6,689 nucleotides of DNA from Helicobacteraceae bacterium (GTDB taxonomy: Bacteria > Campylobacterota > Campylobacteria > Campylobacterales > Sulfurimonadaceae), in NCBI GenBank assembly GCA_015488075.1, contig WFOM01000073.1:1-6689 (forward strand), in the 5' to 3' direction. Under the pieces are notes generated by a model, which was not told where the DNA came from, did not search any database, and saw nothing but the letters and a program-made list of their open reading frames with translations. Numbering within the stretch: position 1 is the first letter of the stretch; every line of letters starts with the position of its first letter. Below are positions 1-6,670 of the stretch, piece by piece. The position numbers and the translations under genes are program-made.

Positions 1-17
1 AAATGACCCAAAAGGTG

Positions 18-770
18 TTATGATTTAACTACACTAGTCTCCCAACCATCATAACTAGCATTATAACTTTCTGACAAATCTATAAGAAAAAGTGTTATAT
101 CATCTATGTCGGTATAAAAAGGCTTATCTTTTCTATAAAATAATATCCCTTCATACCCGTCACTGTTTTTTATCTTTTTTTGGATTTTAAAACCGTTTTG
201 TTTTAATTGTTGAATCAGTTTATCTTTTTGTGAATTTTGTGAAGTAAAAAATATTTTATGTTCTATAGCTCTTGGAGTAGATAGATCATCCCCTTTAGAT
301 TTTAGTGCATCACAAACCTTATGATTTTGTATAATCTGCCACTCTGTTGGTGTAGGATAGAGTAGATTTTTATAATAATTCCATTCATTATCATCTTTAT
401 ATCCGCTAGTAATCTCATAAGATTGATGCTCATTTAGGGCAAACTCTAAAAAATCATCCCAGTTATATGTAAATTGCAGATAGTATAAAAAAGTTACATA
501 CCCATTACTTATAACTCTACCTACATATTTTCCTATACGAAACTTTATAAGTGAAGCCTCTAACTTATCTTCAAGGTAAAAAATTTCTGCCTCTTCGCCA
601 CTACTTAGTAAACCTCTTTTATTTGGCTCTTTTAGTTTAACTTTCACAAAAGCTATCATAGGGTAAGAGTATTTTATATCCTCTATCTCTATCGATATAC
701 CTGCATTAAAAAGCACAGATGCTATATGACCGTCTATATTTTTCATATATATTTCCCAATACTCTTGCAT
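18..770 (-). CDS. DUF695 - RraB two-domain protein of unknown function, last gene of the hyp block
   Basis: This 250-residue soluble protein has no signal peptide or membrane segment. Residues about 1-140 resemble DUF695: an aromatic-rich start (WEIYM), then NIDGHIASVLFNAGI at 11-25, a GLLSSGEEAE segment near 53-62, and W130/Y132/LYPTP closing the domain. Residues about 148-248 resemble the RraB (ribonuclease E inhibitor B) fold: KSKGDDLSTPRAIEHKIFF near 157-175, QNGF at 191-194 and the typical ending YDGWET at 240-245. Both calls are from pattern recognition, not a profile search. The ATG at 768-770 has GGAG six bases upstream, inside the end of hypA, and lies only 3 nt after the hypA stop, so it should be co-transcribed and probably translationally coupled. 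A second ATG (residue 9) is possible but has a poorer site. RraB in gamma-proteobacteria binds and inhibits RNase E. Campylobacterota are generally described as using RNase J/Y instead, so that role is doubtful here. A link to hydrogenase maturation rests only on position. Confidence 0.85.
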   Translation of the reverse strand: MQEYWEIYMKNIDGHIASVLFNAGISIEIEDIKYSYPMIAFVKVKLKEPNKRGLLSSGEEAEIFYLEDKLEASLIKFRIGKYVGRVISNGYVTFLYYLQFTYNWDDFLEFALNEHQSYEITSGYKDDNEWNYYKNLLYPTPTEWQIIQNHKVCDALKSKGDDLSTPRAIEHKIFFTSQNSQKDKLIQQLKQNGFKIQKKIKNSDGYEGILFYRKDKPFYTDIDDITLFLIDLSESYNASYDGWETSVVKS

Positions 771-773
771 AAT

Positions 774-1115
774 CTACTCCATCTCTAAACTCATAAGATA
801 CATATCTTCACCATCAAGCACTTTAACCTTTAGGCTATCACATTTTTTGCAATAGTATCTAATCTCATCGGTTTCAAAAATATATCCGCAATCTTTGCAC
901 TCAAGTTTTAATTTTTGTTCATTTATAATCAATTCTGAACCATCACATATAGTTTTTTCTTTAAATGTATCAAATGCAACTTTTAACAAATGTATCTCTA
1001 TACCACTCATTATGCCTATCTTGCATATAACTTTAGTTATCTTAGTGGCATTGTTTTGTTTTGCTATATCTTCACACTGATTTATAAGTGCTTGGACTAC
1101 ACTGTATTCATGCAT
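774..1115 (-). CDS. hypA: HypA, nickel metallochaperone for [NiFe]-hydrogenase maturation
   Basis: HypA hands Ni(II), together with HypB, to the hydrogenase large subunit after the Fe(CN)2CO group has been inserted. From the chosen start the protein has 113 residues, the usual family size. It opens with MHEYSVV, whose His2 is part of the nickel site (with Glu3 beside it), and it carries the structural zinc site as two pairs, C73-x2-C76 and C89-x2-C92. An upstream in-frame ATG at 1158-1160 would add 15 residues (MYIRFVLQKHQKGLD) and bury His2. It is rejected because the internal ATG has AAAAAGG seven bases upstream and gives the canonical N-terminus. The start overlaps the hypX stop by 8 nt (ATGCATGA), indicating coupled translation. 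In some Campylobacterota HypA also serves urease; no urease genes are visible here. Confidence 0.96.
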   Translation of the reverse strand: MHEYSVVQALINQCEDIAKQNNATKITKVICKIGIMSGIEIHLLKVAFDTFKEKTICDGSELIINEQKLKLECKDCGYIFETDEIRYYCKKCDSLKVKVLDGEDMYLMSLEME

Positions 1116-2733
1116 ATCTAAACCTTTTTGGTGTTTTTGTAGGACAAATCTTATATACAAACTCTTTTCTTAATTTATGAAAAGCACTATTTTCATCCCA
1201 AAATTGATTATACATAATCTTTAATTCTTTCTCTTTACAAGATTCTATATAATCTTTATTTTCATATAGATACTCTTGTTTCTCCCACAAAAAATCATCA
1301 TCTATTTTAGACAAACAAAAAGAGTGTAGTGAGTTTTTATAATTTTTTGCATCAAATACCGCATCTACCATACCTATATCTAAAGCTTCCTTTGAAGATA
1401 TAGGCAAAGCTTTATCTAATAAATATTTTGCTTTTTGTTCACCTACTCGTTTATAAAATGTATATGTATGGTATTCACTACCGCTTAGACCTAAAGTTTT
1501 ATAATGTGGATTTAAAACAACACTATCGCTAGCTACTACAAAATCACAAGCCAATCCTAAAAATACACCCCCTGCACCGGCATTTTTTTCAAATGAAGCT
1601 ATAGTTACTACATCCTCTAAAAATATTATAGATTTTATCAAATCATTCATAGCATTAATGTTTGCCCAGCCGTCTTCACCTTCTTTTTTTGAATCCTCAA
1701 GTATATTTAAATGGATACCGTTTGAAAAAAAATCCACTCCACCCATCAAAACCAAAACCTTACATTTAGCGGCAAGATACTCTATAGCATATTTTAACCT
1801 AATACACTGATGGCTACTCATAGCACCATTATGAAAATTAAAGTACAGATAAACAACTTCATCTTTTTCATCAATAGATATCTCATAAAAAGTCTTATAA
1901 CTTCTATCAAATATCAAAGGAAGTCTGTTTTCTTTGATCCCTTTTAGTTTATCTTTTAGAACATAAGTGGATGGAAGTTTAAATCTATTTGGTTCTTTTA
2001 AGTGTGATACCCAAACTGCACCATCGATAGTTCCTAAACATATAGCACCGTCCCTTTTTGCTATTATCTCTTTAGGATCACCTTTTAATCTCTCCTCTTT
2101 ATGTGCTCCATACAGATAACATTTGATACCTTGTATCTCATCTAATAATCCAGGATGTGAGTCAAACATATTTATCTTTCTTATTATGAGGTCAGTGCTA
2201 TCTTTTTGCCAGTTTATACTCTTTTCATCATTTGAAAAAGGCTTATGTAGCGGATTTAATATCTGCTTAGTTTTATGGTTATTTTGAAAATTTACGAAAA
2301 ATATATCAAGTGCTTTTAAAAATGCTTGTTTGACTTCATTTCTATAAAGTGAAGCTTTATAAGTATCCCTCATATCAAATGAAACTTCGGCATATATATC
2401 TCCACCGTCATAATCTTTATCTGCTTTTAGTATAGTAACGCCCCATTTTTTTACCTTCTGTTTTATAGCATACTCTAATGCATTTGCCCCTCTATCACCT
2501 TTTGGACCTGGGTGAAATATAAATGTAGGATAAGTTTGATATATGCAAGAAGGTATATATTTTGTTAAAAACGGAGATAGAATGATATCTGGATTTATTG
2601 TTGCTATCTCATCTATCATCTGTTTTTCATTTATAGCATAGACAACATACGGTTTATGGTTTTTATCTTTCAATCGAACATATATAGCTTGTGTTAGAGA
2701 GTTAAATGTATTTACAAGGAGTGCTACTATCAT
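1108..2733 (-). CDS. hypX: HypX (HoxX), CO-ligand synthesis protein: formyl-transferase / crotonase fusion
   Basis: HypX is known to take the formyl group of N10-formyl-tetrahydrofolate, pass it to CoA and release CO for the Fe(CN)2CO centre of [NiFe] hydrogenases, mainly in bacteria that make hydrogenase in the presence of oxygen. The 541-residue protein is near the usual family length. Residues about 1-275 are the formyl-transferase part, with the NTFNSLTQ opening (8-15), HPGPKGDRG at 74-82 (His74 catalytic-type) and DYDGGDIYA at 107-115 (Asp109 the likely catalytic aspartate). Residues about 285-500 form a crotonase domain with GGVDFFSNGIHLN (331-343), NAGAGG (384-389), LACDFVVAS (394-402) and LNPHY (407-411). 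The ending FVYKICPTKTP matches the HypX tail. The ATG at 2731-2733 gives the family N-terminus but has a weak ribosome site; it lies 6 nt after hypE, so coupling is likely. The crotonase motif after LNPHY is divergent (see findings). A plain methionyl-tRNA formyltransferase or enoyl-CoA hydratase is excluded by the fusion and HPGPKGDRG. Confidence 0.95.
   Translation of the reverse strand: MIVALLVNTFNSLTQAIYVRLKDKNHKPYVVYAINEKQMIDEIATINPDIILSPFLTKYIPSCIYQTYPTFIFHPGPKGDRGANALEYAIKQKVKKWGVTILKADKDYDGGDIYAEVSFDMRDTYKASLYRNEVKQAFLKALDIFFVNFQNNHKTKQILNPLHKPFSNDEKSINWQKDSTDLIIRKINMFDSHPGLLDEIQGIKCYLYGAHKEERLKGDPKEIIAKRDGAICLGTIDGAVWVSHLKEPNRFKLPSTYVLKDKLKGIKENRLPLIFDRSYKTFYEISIDEKDEVVYLYFNFHNGAMSSHQCIRLKYAIEYLAAKCKVLVLMGGVDFFSNGIHLNILEDSKKEGEDGWANINAMNDLIKSIIFLEDVVTIASFEKNAGAGGVFLGLACDFVVASDSVVLNPHYKTLGLSGSEYHTYTFYKRVGEQKAKYLLDKALPISSKEALDIGMVDAVFDAKNYKNSLHSFCLSKIDDDFLWEKQEYLYENKDYIESCKEKELKIMYNQFWDENSAFHKLRKEFVYKICPTKTPKRFRYA
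1123..1129 (-). promoter_or_regulatory. Ribosome-binding site that decides the hypA start
   Basis: AAAAAGG on the minus strand stands seven bases before the ATG at 1113-1115. It supports the internal start giving MHEYS over the in-frame ATG at 1158-1160. It lies inside the 3' end of hypX. Confidence 0.7.
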
Positions 2734-2739
2734 TTAATT

Positions 2740-3735
2740 CTAACAAATCCTAGGCAGAAGTTCACCGGTTGGCATATCTAAAAATCTTTTTGTTCCCCAT
2801 GAAGAATTAAGTATAACCTTTGATTTATGTTGGTTTGTAACTTTACCTATAATAGAAGCATTTTTATTGAACTGTTTTAAAATTTCTAATGCCTTGTTGA
2901 TATCTTTTTCTTTTAATGCCACAACAAATGTTCCCTCATTTGCTAGACTTAATGCCTCAAATCCAAGTAGTTCACATATACCTCTAACCTCCATAGATAC
3001 AGGCACACTATCCTCTTGTATCTCTATACAAACTCCACTAGCTTTTGCCCACTCGTTCAAAACTGCGGCTATACCGCCTCTTGTAGCATCTCTTATAGCA
3101 ACTATATCTATATTTGCATCTATAAGAGCTTTTATATAGACAAAAAGTGAGTCACAATCGCTTTGTATATCGCTATCTAAAGATATACCCTCTCTAGCTG
3201 CAAATATAGCTGCTCCGTGTCTTCCAATATCTTGACTAACAACTATACCCATACCCTCTTTTAGGTTATGTGATGATATACCCTCTTTTAAAACTTCTCC
3301 GATACCTGTTGTATTTATAAAAATCTTATCGACACTTCCTTTTGGAACAACTTTTGTATCACCGCTAACAATTATGGCTGAGTTTTTCTCAAGCTCTTTT
3401 TGCATAGAACGGACAACTTTTTCTAAAACTCTAACCTCTAATCCCTCTTCTATAATAAAAGAGCAAGTAAGATAAGTCGGTTTTGCCCCCATCATAGCCA
3501 AATCGTTACAAGTTCCGCAAATGCTAAGCTTACCTATATCTCCTCCAGGGAAAAAAAGTGGAGATACGGTAAAAGAGTCTGTAGTTAAGGCTAATTTTTT
3601 TGGTGTAGTTAATATAGCTGCATCTTCGCTTCTTGATAAGATATCGTTTTGAAAATATTTATAAAATATTTTCTCAATAAGTTCATTATTCTCTTTTCCT
3701 CCGTTTCCATTTGCTAATGTAATCGTTTTTTTCAT
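2740..3735 (-). CDS. hypE: HypE, carbamoyl-dehydrating enzyme making the cyanide ligand
   Basis: HypE receives a carbamoyl group from HypF on its C-terminal cysteine, dehydrates it with ATP to a thiocyanate, and donates CN to the iron held by HypC-HypD. The 331-residue protein is full length. It shows the PurM/AIRS-type ATP-binding fold: TTDSFTVSPLFFPGGDIGKL at 51-70, CGTCNDLAMMGA at 73-84, VSGDTKVV at 123-130, RDATRGG at 215-221 and NEGT at 266-269. It ends in PRIC, so the acceptor Cys331 is intact at the very last position. The ATG at 3733-3735 has AAAGG just upstream and lies 15 nt after the hypD stop. HypF, its obligatory carbamoyl donor, is not in this window. Confidence 0.98.
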   Translation of the reverse strand: MKKTITLANGNGGKENNELIEKIFYKYFQNDILSRSEDAAILTTPKKLALTTDSFTVSPLFFPGGDIGKLSICGTCNDLAMMGAKPTYLTCSFIIEEGLEVRVLEKVVRSMQKELEKNSAIIVSGDTKVVPKGSVDKIFINTTGIGEVLKEGISSHNLKEGMGIVVSQDIGRHGAAIFAAREGISLDSDIQSDCDSLFVYIKALIDANIDIVAIRDATRGGIAAVLNEWAKASGVCIEIQEDSVPVSMEVRGICELLGFEALSLANEGTFVVALKEKDINKALEILKQFNKNASIIGKVTNQHKSKVILNSSWGTKRFLDMPTGELLPRIC

Positions 3736-3750
3736 TTTAACCTTTCGAAC

Positions 3751-4893
3751 TTATAGTAAATTTCCGTATTTATAATAAGCTGCACAAGCACCTTCACTAC
3801 TAACCATACATGATCCAACAGGATTAGTAGGAGTGCAAGCGGTTCCAAAGATTGTGCATTCTGGAGGTTTTGCCATACCTCTTAGTATATCTCCACAAAT
3901 GCAAAGTTTATGATCTTCTATCTCTGAAATAGGCAATATATCTTTATATATCACTTCTGCATCATATTTTGCATACTTATCTTTAAGTTTCAAACCGCTT
4001 TTGGGTATATTACCAAGGCCTCTCCATCTAAAAAGGCTTACTTTGTCAAAATATCTATCTATAAGCTCTTGTGCTTTTTTATTGCCATCATAATCAACTA
4101 CTCTTTTGTATTGTATCTCAACTTCACATCTGTTCTGTATAAATTGTTTTATAATCATACTTATAGATTCCATTATATCTACCGGTTCAAAACCGCTAAC
4201 GACAACCGGTCGATGATATTTTTTTGGAAAAATATCGTATATTTTACTTCCTGCTATGACACTAACATGACTTGGACCTAAAAAAGCATCTATTTGATTG
4301 TTATAGCTATCTATATGCTCATCACGACTGTCTATAAGTTCACACATAACTTCCGGAACAGTAACATGATTTATATGAAAAAAGATATTTGGTATATTTT
4401 GCTTTATAGTCTGTTCTATAAGAACTGCAGTCATTGGTGTTGTGGTCTCAAACCCTATAGCAAAAAAAATTATTTTTTTATCTTTGTTTTCTTTTGCGAT
4501 TTTTATACACTCTATAGGTGAGTAAACAAATCTAACATCTGCACCTTTTGCTCTTGCATCTTGCAAACTACCGTTTGAACCCGGAACTTTTATCATATCG
4601 CCTAATGTTACTAAAATCACATCATCTAAAAGTGCAAGTATATATGCATGATCTATTCGCTCTTTTGGCATTATACAAACAGGACATCCTGGACCATGTA
4701 TAAAGTTTATATTTTTAGGCAGAAGCTGTGGTATACCGTATTTCATTATAGAGTGCGTATGCCCTCCACACACCTCCATAATATTTATAGTGCGATTTAG
4801 TTTTTTAGCATCTTCTTCTATAATCTTAGCATACGCTTTTAATGTTTTGCCGTCTCTAAAATCATCATAAAGGTTTTTTAATTCTAGTTTCAC
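3751..4893 (-). CDS. hypD: HypD, iron-sulfur scaffold for Fe(CN)2CO assembly (GTG start)
   Basis: HypD forms a complex with HypC on which the Fe(CN)2CO moiety is assembled. The 380-residue product carries all family signatures: CGGHTH at 42-47, GPGCPVC at 67-73, GFETT at 147-151, and a C-terminal cysteine-rich part (C331, C333, C346, C353, C362, C370) that includes the [4Fe-4S] ligands. The start codon is GTG (plus-strand cac at 4891-4893), not ATG. It is backed by a strong AGAGGAA site a few bases upstream, gives a normal HypD N-terminus, and overlaps the hypC stop by 4 nt (GTGA). No other plausible start exists before Met39, which is too close to the first motif. An A8/T7-rich stretch near 4462-4480 encodes the KKIIFF strand before GFETT. 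Confidence 0.98.
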   Translation of the reverse strand: MKLELKNLYDDFRDGKTLKAYAKIIEEDAKKLNRTINIMEVCGGHTHSIMKYGIPQLLPKNINFIHGPGCPVCIMPKERIDHAYILALLDDVILVTLGDMIKVPGSNGSLQDARAKGADVRFVYSPIECIKIAKENKDKKIIFFAIGFETTTPMTAVLIEQTIKQNIPNIFFHINHVTVPEVMCELIDSRDEHIDSYNNQIDAFLGPSHVSVIAGSKIYDIFPKKYHRPVVVSGFEPVDIMESISMIIKQFIQNRCEVEIQYKRVVDYDGNKKAQELIDRYFDKVSLFRWRGLGNIPKSGLKLKDKYAKYDAEVIYKDILPISEIEDHKLCICGDILRGMAKPPECTIFGTACTPTNPVGSCMVSSEGACAAYYKYGNLL

Positions 4894-5180
4894 GAACTTC
4901 CTCTATTTGGACAGGAATCATCATCTAATATAGCTTTTTGTTTCTCCTCTTCATCCATTTTTTCTAATATCTCTTTATATGTTTCTATGGAGGCTATAGC
5001 CTCTTTTTCATCTATCTTATTCATTACAAAACCTATATGTAACAAAACATAATCACCGACATTTACACTATCATCCATCATCATTAAGTTAGCTTCTCTT
5101 TTAACACCCATCGTATCAACGACACAAGTTGTTTTATCTTCAGAAATCTCTACTACTTTGCTTGGAATTGACAAGCACAT
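4890..5180 (-). CDS. hypC: HypC, hydrogenase maturation chaperone
   Basis: HypC is a small OB-fold chaperone that carries iron with its ligands between HypD and the hydrogenase large-subunit precursor. The 96-residue product begins MCLSIPSKV, with the essential Cys2, and contains the family segment VNVGDYVLLHIGFVMNKID at about 39-57. The tail (about residues 70-96) is acidic and ends DDDSCPNRGSS, which is somewhat longer than minimal HypC proteins and includes an extra cysteine at residue 90. The ATG shares one base with the hypB stop codon (TAATG), and AAGGA lies about seven bases upstream, so translation is tightly coupled to hypB. The 3' end overlaps hypD by 4 nt. Confidence 0.97.
   Translation of the reverse strand: MCLSIPSKVVEISEDKTTCVVDTMGVKREANLMMMDDSVNVGDYVLLHIGFVMNKIDEKEAIASIETYKEILEKMDEEEKQKAILDDDSCPNRGSS
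4898..4904 (-). promoter_or_regulatory. Strong ribosome-binding site for the hypD GTG start
   Basis: AGAGGAA on the minus strand ends four bases before the GTG at 4891-4893, inside the 3' end of hypC. It supports the non-ATG start together with the GTGA overlap. Confidence 0.7.
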
Positions 5181-5938
5181 TATCTCATCCTTCTTTTAAA
5201 ATCGATCCAATCTGCTACTTTTTTTATAGTATCTATATCGTTAATATTTACTTCAAGTATATCTACATTCGGCTTAATTTTTCTAGCTTCTTTTTTTTCA
5301 GACTCTATATCAAATTTAAAATAAGGAAGTAGATCTGTTTTAGTGATTAAAACCAAATCGGCTTGCCTAAACATAACAGGATATTTTGCTATCTTATCTT
5401 CACCTTCTGGGACCGAAACTAAAACTATGTTTAAATGTGTTCCTACATCATAACTTGCAGGACAAACCAAATTACCGACATTTTCTACAAAACAAACATC
5501 TATATCATCTAAAGGTATATCATGTAACCCTTTATGAACCATAAAAGCATCCAGATGGCAAGCACTTCCTGTTTGTATCTGGACAGCCGGGATACCTTTT
5601 GCTTTTAGCCTGTCTGCATCTTTATTTGTTTCCAAATCACCCTCAACAACACCAAATTTAAACTTAGCAACATCAGCCAAATACTCAAGAAGTGTTGTTT
5701 TACCGCTTCCTGGACTACTCATAAGGTTTATACCAAGCACATTTGATTTATCAAGATGGGCTCTGTTATGCTTGGCTTCATGATCATTTTTATCCAAAAT
5801 TTTTTGTATAACAGATATAGTTTTTGCATCGTTTAGCTGAGGATTATGGTGTAAGTGTTCATGAGCTTTTTGATGCTCTTTACTTTGAAGCAACTCTTTT
5901 GACTCATCTGTTATACTACATCCACATTCTGCACACAT
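5180..5938 (-). CDS. hypB: HypB, nickel-binding GTPase
   Basis: HypB is a SIMIBI-class GTPase that works with HypA to insert nickel into hydrogenase. The 252-residue protein starts MCAECGC, a high-affinity CxxCGC nickel site (C2, C5, C7). A modest histidine cluster follows (H22, H26, H28, H30, H31). The GTPase domain shows the P-loop SSPGSGKTT at 74-82, EGDLET at 99-104, the GTPase-domain metal ligands C127-H128 in GSACHLDA, ENVGNLVCP at 152-160, and the guanine-recognition motif in the variant form TKTD at 199-202. The ATG at 5936-5938 has AGGAG six bases upstream, and that site overlaps the stop of the nickel permease gene, so the two genes belong together. Helicobacter HypB is known to lack the N-terminal CxxCGC site, so this protein is of the E. 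coli-like type. Confidence 0.98.
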   Translation of the reverse strand: MCAECGCSITDESKELLQSKEHQKAHEHLHHNPQLNDAKTISVIQKILDKNDHEAKHNRAHLDKSNVLGINLMSSPGSGKTTLLEYLADVAKFKFGVVEGDLETNKDADRLKAKGIPAVQIQTGSACHLDAFMVHKGLHDIPLDDIDVCFVENVGNLVCPASYDVGTHLNIVLVSVPEGEDKIAKYPVMFRQADLVLITKTDLLPYFKFDIESEKKEARKIKPNVDILEVNINDIDTIKKVADWIDFKRRMR

Positions 5939-5947
5939 AATTATCTC

Positions 5948-6589
5948 CTAACCTAACAAAATATTTGTTCCAACCAAGACTGAAACAACACCTGCTGTTG
6001 CAAAAATTCTTCTCACATTTTTTAAAGAGCTCAATAAATTCTCATTTATATACAGTATCACCATACCAAAACATATAAACACTAGCATAACACCGGCAGT
6101 AAAAGCACCTATCATTGAAAAATCAACTGAAGCATTTCCAACCAAACCTAAGGTTACAAGCATACCTCTAACACCACCTGCACCCATTAAAAGCCCCATA
6201 GTAAAAGATGAACTCTCTATAATCTTATCTTCGTGTTTGTGGGATTTGCCAAACCATATGTGTATATGTTCTTTACCTTCATGCATATGCTTGTTTAGAT
6301 GGATTTTATCTGTTATAACCATATATAGCAGATATATACCCATACTAACTATAACAGTAGCTGAAATTATATCTCCATACTCTAATATAGAATGAGATAG
6401 CGGAGCCATCTCTAAGATCTTTGCAAATACAAACAGACTCAAACCATGCCCTATAGCAAACAATATAGTTATAAGCATAGTTTTTGTTTTTTCTTTTCCT
6501 ATAGAAAAATCAGCTATAGCAGTTAAGTGATCAGGCCCAAAAGCATGCAATATACCATACCAAAAGATTAACACCAGTGAAACTTCCAT
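5948..6589 (-). CDS. NicO/UreH-family nickel permease, first gene of the hyp block
   Basis: This 213-residue membrane protein has about six hydrophobic segments (roughly residues 1-16, 36-58, 72-93, 127-150, 157-181 and 193-212). The first segment holds HAFGPDH (15-21), the form of the nickel/cobalt-transporter signature HxxxxDH seen in NicO/UreH/RcnA-like proteins; GHG at 47-49 is the second conserved histidine site. The hydrophilic loop at about 94-125 is rich in histidine (H97, H101, H103, H108, H110, H117, H119), suggesting metal capture. It is shorter than the eight-helix HoxN/NixA permeases (about 330 residues). The location 9 nt before hypB argues for nickel uptake for hydrogenase; an exporter role like RcnA cannot be excluded from sequence alone. 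The ATG at 6587-6589 has AAGG seven bases upstream. Confidence 0.9.
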   Translation of the reverse strand: MEVSLVLIFWYGILHAFGPDHLTAIADFSIGKEKTKTMLITILFAIGHGLSLFVFAKILEMAPLSHSILEYGDIISATVIVSMGIYLLYMVITDKIHLNKHMHEGKEHIHIWFGKSHKHEDKIIESSSFTMGLLMGAGGVRGMLVTLGLVGNASVDFSMIGAFTAGVMLVFICFGMVILYINENLLSSLKNVRRIFATAGVVSVLVGTNILLG

Positions 6590-6609
6590 AATACAACCTT
6601 AAAAAATGA

Positions 6610-6631
6610 ATAATCATTCACTAATGATAAT
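6610..6631. promoter_or_regulatory. 22-bp imperfect dyad, candidate operator
   Basis: On the minus strand the halves ATTATCATT and AATGATTAT flank AGTG; the arms pair at 8 of 9 positions. It sits 21 nt upstream of the permease start, and either overlaps or lies just downstream of the possible promoter elements, as expected for a repressor site. The ATTATC/GATAAT-like content recalls Fur-superfamily boxes, and its place before a nickel permease would also suit NikR. Neither identity is established. Confidence 0.4.
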
Positions 6632-6658
6632 CTTTTTATTTTTAATATTTTATTAAAA

Positions 6659-6670
6659 ACAAAATTTTGT
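6659..6670. repeat. 12-bp perfect palindrome ACAAAATTTTGT
   Basis: The palindrome lies upstream of the possible -10 hexamer at 6647-6652. Its right half (ATTTTGT, 6664-6670) recurs as a direct repeat at 6674-6680, a 10-base period. In such AT-rich DNA this can be chance; it could also be an activator site or part of an upstream gene's end. Confidence 0.2.

Noticed and set aside
1..17. Terminator after the last gene
   Set aside because: Only 17 bases follow the stop codon; no hairpin with a T-run can be seen on the minus strand.
895..1080. Plus-strand open frame inside hypA
   Set aside because: It is antisense to a clear HypA with metal-binding motifs and has no recognisable protein features of its own.
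1108..1160. Possible frameshift or fusion of hypX and hypA
   Set aside because: Both proteins have canonical ends (FVYKICPTKTP tail and MHEYS start), so the 8-nt overlap is ordinary translational coupling.
2867..3139. Plus-strand open frame inside hypE
   Set aside because: It lies opposite conserved HypE motifs; serine-rich, low-information translation typical of an antisense shadow.
4177..4210. Repeated ACCGGT elements that could form a hairpin within hypD
   Set aside because: They fall on the conserved VVVSGFEPVD coding stretch and are explained by codons; no sign of a regulatory role.
4069..4521. Two plus-strand open frames inside hypD
   Set aside because: Antisense to HypD; their Tyr/Phe/Ile-rich translations reflect AT-rich complement, not a membrane protein.
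5129..5332. Plus-strand open frame across the hypB/hypC junction
   Set aside because: Antisense to two well-supported genes; the translation is a Phe/Tyr/Ile-rich artefact.
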